Part shown: piece after piece, positions 5,229 through 7,464 of the stretch | Position numbering within the stretch: position 1 is the stretch's first letter | Layout: each line of letters starts with the position of its first letter | Assembly (NCBI GenBank): GCA_030042955.1 | Contig: JASHYQ010000293.1 | Coordinates: 1 to 7,464, forward strand | Origin: Thermoplasmata archaeon | GTDB taxonomy: Archaea; Thermoplasmatota; Thermoplasmata; Lutacidiplasmatales; UBA184 | Direction of reading: 5' to 3' | DNA: 7,464 bases | The notes under the pieces: model-generated | Told to the model about the DNA's origin: nothing | Database searches by the model: none | Seen by the model: only the letters and a program-made list of their open reading frames with translations | Translations under genes and position numbers: made by a program

Positions 5229-6023
5229 ATGGAGCGAAAGAAGTGGACGGGCCCGGGGCTCGGGCTCGCAGTGGTGGCGACCGTAACGTGCCTTCTCGCG
5301 CTGAGCGGGTTGGCCTCAGCGAGCGGAAGTGGATACAATCTCTCGTTCACTCAGTCCGCGAGCGGGTCGAGCCCCAACGCCGACCTCATCGCCGTGAGCT
5401 CGAGCTACTCGAGCGGACCGAACCTCTCGGTCCAGTTCACGGTGGCCGGCACGGTCGTCCTCGACAGCTCGACCTACATCTACGAGGTCTGGTTCGGCGG
5501 GTCGGCGGCGAGCAACGCCACGGCCTACGCCTGGTTCAGCAACAACACGACCGCCGGCTTCTACTACGGCGCGACGTCGAACTCGGGACAGTTCGGAGCG
5601 CTCTTCTTCACCACCTCGAACGGAGGCGCCACGCTCGCCTTCTCGATCGCCACCTCCCTCCTCCCGCCGGCCGCGAGCTTCACGCTGAACGCGGTGGCCG
5701 TGACGGGAAGTGCGACGTCCTACAGCTACAGCTGGCTCGGCAGCAACTATGGCCCCGGCACCCCGGGCGGCGGCAGCGGGAGCTGCACGGCGACGTCGTG
5801 CACGACGACCTCCAGCGGCTCGTCGGGCACCAGCTCCTGGATCTACATCATCGTCGGCGTGGTGGTCGTCGTGGTGGTCGTGGCCCTGGTCCTCGTCCTC
5901 GTGATGCGGAAGAAGAAGGCGCCGCCTCCGCCCCCGATGGGACAGCCGGGTCAACCGGGCTGGGGCACCGCACCTCCGCCGGCCGGGCAGATGCCGCCTC
6001 CGCCTCCTCCCGGGACCCAGTAG
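5229..6023 (+). CDS. Secreted or cell-surface type I membrane protein with polyproline cytoplasmic tail
   Basis: This 264-residue protein of unknown function has a clear topology. A signal peptide covers 1-31: basic ERKK, a hydrophobic core GLGLAVVATVTCLLALSGL, and probable cleavage after ASA. An ectodomain of about 32-175 is rich in Ser, Thr, Asn, Ala and aromatic residues, with alternating patterns suggesting a beta-sandwich, and has five N-x-S/T sequons (N37, N65, N96, N105, N106). A Gly/Ser/Thr linker (176-203) includes C186 and C191, which could form a disulfide. The membrane helix 204-226 contains eight consecutive valines (211-218). RKKK at 227-230 is the stop-transfer signal, and the tail 231-264 is Pro/Gly/Gln-rich with PPPPP, PPP and PPPPPP runs. 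The ATG at 5229 is preferred over the in-frame GTG at 5154 because it opens the signal peptide directly and the GTG would precede the predicted transcription start. Similar architectures, without known function, are common in Thermoplasmata. The tail could bind the nearby SH3 protein (inference). Confidence 0.85.
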   Translation: MERKKWTGPGLGLAVVATVTCLLALSGLASASGSGYNLSFTQSASGSSPNADLIAVSSSYSSGPNLSVQFTVAGTVVLDSSTYIYEVWFGGSAASNATAYAWFSNNTTAGFYYGATSNSGQFGALFFTTSNGGATLAFSIATSLLPPAASFTLNAVAVTGSATSYSYSWLGSNYGPGTPGGGSGSCTATSCTTTSSGSSGTSSWIYIIVGVVVVVVVVALVLVLVMRKKKAPPPPPMGQPGQPGWGTAPPPAGQMPPPPPPGTQ

Positions 6024-6055
6024 GCGATCGGGCGGGACGGGCTACCCAACCCTTT

Positions 6056-6068
6056 CCCCCTTCGGGGG
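6056..6068 (+). terminator. UUCG-capped hairpin downstream of the membrane-protein gene (candidate)
   Basis: CCCCCTTCGGGGG, 32 nt after the TAG stop, can form a four-bp GC stem closed by a cUUCGg tetraloop, an exceptionally stable RNA hairpin. No U-tract follows, so it may mark an mRNA 3' end rather than be an intrinsic terminator. Confidence 0.3.
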
Positions 6069-6095
6069 TCCCACCGGTTCCATCGTGCCGGTCCG

Positions 6096-6125
6096 GGGGT
6101 CCGGTAGGCCCCCCCAGTGGACCCC
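6096..6125. terminator. Inverted repeat at the end of the DUF35 gene, in the convergent intergenic region (candidate)
   Basis: GGGGTCC (6096-6102) and GGACCCC (6119-6125) are perfect 7-bp complements with a 16-nt loop. On the minus strand the stem starts at the last base of the DUF35 stop codon. On the plus strand it lies 72 nt after the membrane-protein stop, so it could serve both converging genes. A partial copy, GGGGGTCC, is also present at 6064-6071. Confidence 0.3.
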
Positions 6126-6649
6126 TACTTCGGGACAAACCAGACGTCGGTGACCGAGTACTTCGGGTTCGGGTCGAACCGTGCCTCGACCGGCATGCCG
6201 ACGTAGAGGTCGGATTCCCGGGCGTCCTTCAGCCGGACGAGCAGCAGGCTGTTGACGCCGTCGAACTCGACGAGCCCCAAGTTGTAGGGCGTCTCCTTCA
6301 GGAACGCCTCCGAACCGAAGTGGCAGGTTGTCCAGGAGTGGAGCTTCCCCGCCGTCGGGAGGTCGACCCATTCGGTCGGTGAGCCGCACTCCATGCAGTG
6401 GCTGCGCGGCGTGGCGTAGACGCATCCGCACCCCTGCTTCGTGCACCGCGAGCCCCGGAGCCTGCCCTCGGCGAGGCCCAAGAAGAACGGAGAATCCTCC
6501 GCGTAGCTGTGGATGTACTCGATGGCGTACGGGTAGCGGATCACGAGACTCTCGACCCCGTCCGCGTCGCGGAAGAGCGCGGCCCCGCTCCGGGCCAGCT
6601 CGGCCTGGACGTCCCGGAACTTCGTGAAGGCCGGGGGACGCGCCTTCAT
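6125..6649 (-). CDS. DUF35 zinc-ribbon/OB-fold acyl-CoA-binding protein (thiolase partner)
   Basis: This 174-residue protein has the DUF35 layout: an N-terminal helical region (about 1-60), a rubredoxin-like zinc ribbon with cysteines C69, C74 or C76, C85 and C88 (SHCMECG at 83-89), then an OB-fold (about 98-173) with GLVEFDGVNSLLLVRL (125-140) and GMPVEARFD. In archaea, DUF35 proteins bridge acetoacetyl-CoA thiolase and HMG-CoA synthase and bind the CoA intermediate during mevalonate synthesis; others partner thiolases in lipid or CoA-ester metabolism. The start is ATG at 6649, overlapping the thiolase stop as ATGA, which indicates translational coupling. The longer open frame upstream is an artefact within the thiolase gene. 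Which thiolase pathway it serves cannot be settled because no HMG-CoA synthase gene is in the window. Zinc spacing is slightly unusual (C-x4-C or C-x6-C instead of C-x2-C in the first knuckle). Confidence 0.92.
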   Translation of the reverse strand: MKARPPAFTKFRDVQAELARSGAALFRDADGVESLVIRYPYAIEYIHSYAEDSPFFLGLAEGRLRGSRCTKQGCGCVYATPRSHCMECGSPTEWVDLPTAGKLHSWTTCHFGSEAFLKETPYNLGLVEFDGVNSLLLVRLKDARESDLYVGMPVEARFDPNPKYSVTDVWFVPK

Positions 6650-7464
6650 CGGAACCCCCGCTCCAGGATGGAGACCGTGACGCTCGAGCCGGTCCCCGCG
6701 TGGCTGTGGATCGCCCCCCGTTTCGGGTCCTTCAACTGGAGGGCCGGGTCCCCGAAGTGCTTCGGGATCGTGCCCTGGAGCTGCCAGAAGGCGAAGACCG
6801 CCTGCATCAAGCCGGTCGCCCCCACCGGATGGCCGCAGGCGATGAGTCCGCCCGAGGGGTTCACCGGAGCGGCCCCGGCGTGGGGGGTCGGGAAGCCGTA
6901 GTCGATCCCGCGCAGGAACGGGTCGCCCCGCTCCACGAACCCGTACCCCTCCCCGTACTTGCAGAGGCCGAGGTCCTCGTAGGTTTGGATCTCGCTGGAG
7001 GCGTAGGCGTCGTGCAGTTCGATGAAGTCGAGCTCCCGGTTCGGGTCCGTAATCCCCGCCATCCGGTAGGCCTCGAGACCGGCCGCTCGGCCCGCGCGGA
7101 AGGAGTGCACTCCGGGGTACGGCAGGTGGGCGTAGTCTTTCGCCGACTCGTGCGGCATCAGCGGGACCTTGCCGAAAGGGCGGTCGGCGAGCCGCATCGT
7201 GTCGGTCCCGCATCCGACCCCCTTGACCAGGACCGGCTGGTCCGTGAACTCGCGGGCGACCGACTCGGAGCAGAGGACCACGACGGCCGCGCCGTCGCTC
7301 ATCGTGCAGATCTGCTCGCGGGTGAGCGGGTAGCTGATCATCTCCGAGTCGAGGACGTCCTGCACCGTGAGGCGCTTCGGGTACTGCGCGTAGGGGTTGT
7401 GGAGCGCGTTCAGATGGTTCTTCACCGAGACCATGCTCATGATCCGGCTCCCTTCCCGGATGGC
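6646..7464 (-). CDS. Thiolase-family protein, C-terminal 272 residues (5' end beyond the window)
   Basis: This is the C-terminal two-thirds of a thiolase of the archaeal/SCP2-like type; full-length relatives have about 390 residues. Numbering from the window edge, the visible motifs are SVKNH and NPYAQY, TMSDGAA (54-60), ELHDAY (149-154), the catalytic histidine motif GHPVGATG (211-218) preceded by NPSGG, and the C-terminal loop HSHAGTG (253-259), where most relatives have HNxGGTG. The frame stays open through 7441-7464, so the ATG at 7440 is internal and the nucleophilic cysteine lies outside. Family members catalyse reversible Claisen condensation of acyl-CoAs, for instance two acetyl-CoA to acetoacetyl-CoA at the entry of the mevalonate pathway for isoprenoid lipids. 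The stop overlaps the DUF35 start by 4 nt, so the two proteins probably form a complex. Substrate chain length is undetermined; a beta-oxidation-type or catalytically altered paralogue is possible. Confidence 0.93.
   Translation of the reverse strand, partial: AIREGSRIMSMVSVKNHLNALHNPYAQYPKRLTVQDVLDSEMISYPLTREQICTMSDGAAVVVLCSESVAREFTDQPVLVKGVGCGTDTMRLADRPFGKVPLMPHESAKDYAHLPYPGVHSFRAGRAAGLEAYRMAGITDPNRELDFIELHDAYASSEIQTYEDLGLCKYGEGYGFVERGDPFLRGIDYGFPTPHAGAAPVNPSGGLIACGHPVGATGLMQAVFAFWQLQGTIPKHFGDPALQLKDPKRGAIHSHAGTGSSVTVSILERGFR

Noticed and set aside
5243..6382. 379-residue plus-strand frame overlapping the membrane-protein gene
   Set aside because: Arg/His/Gly-biased shadow frame crossing a convergent gene boundary; the signal peptide and membrane helix are in the other frame.
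6650..7213. N-terminal extension of the DUF35 frame inside the thiolase gene
   Set aside because: The extension is a shadow frame of the thiolase; the ATG at 6649 with the ATGA overlap gives a family-length protein.
1..7464. CRISPR array, insertion sequence, or att site next to the tRNA
   Set aside because: No regularly spaced repeats, no transposase or integrase frame, and no direct repeat of the tRNA 3' end was seen in the window.

Overview
This GC-rich window is most likely from an archaeon, possibly a high-GC Thermoplasmata-like lineage (the phylum-level guess is inference). The archaeal evidence is as follows. The type IA topoisomerase has the archaeal-style DHPPIYPT motif. The tRNA-Phe(GAA) has no encoded CCA. 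There is a thiolase/DUF35 gene pair of the archaeal mevalonate-pathway type. TATA-like boxes lie 25-28 nt before two GTG start codons, as expected for leaderless archaeal mRNAs. A type I membrane protein carries a proline-rich cytoplasmic tail.

Layout, left to right. Minus strand, 1-1788: the N-terminal third of UvrA (excision-repair damage sensor, cut by the left edge) lies 11 nt downstream of a creatininase-family amidohydrolase. The two look like one operon behind a leaderless promoter at 1809-1816. Minus strand, 1872-4379: a complete DNA topoisomerase I with four C-terminal zinc ribbons and a basic/proline-rich tail, with its own leaderless promoter. Minus strand, 4489-4851: a 120-residue protein with two SH3-like domains. 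A near-palindromic TATA element at 4885-4893 sits between it and the plus-strand tRNA-Phe gene (4920-4993) and may serve both.

From 4994 to 5228 there is no gene. This stretch holds three small inverted repeats, a promoter, and then a long two-stem hairpin that fills nearly the whole predicted 5' leader of the next gene. That gene (5229-6023, plus strand) encodes a secreted or cell-surface protein with a signal peptide, a Ser/Thr/Asn-rich ectodomain, a nearly pure valine membrane helix and a polyproline cytoplasmic tail. It converges, across about 100 bp rich in inverted repeats, on a minus-strand pair: a thiolase (cut by the right edge) overlapping by 4 nt a DUF35 zinc-ribbon/OB-fold acyl-CoA-binding protein. 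These two are expected to act together in CoA-ester condensation.

The observation most worth following is that a tandem SH3 protein is encoded about 380 bp from a membrane protein whose cytoplasmic tail contains a textbook class I SH3-ligand pattern (K-x-x-P-x-x-P). This could be a eukaryote-like SH3-polyproline recruitment module in an archaeon. The second is the structured mRNA leader of that membrane protein.
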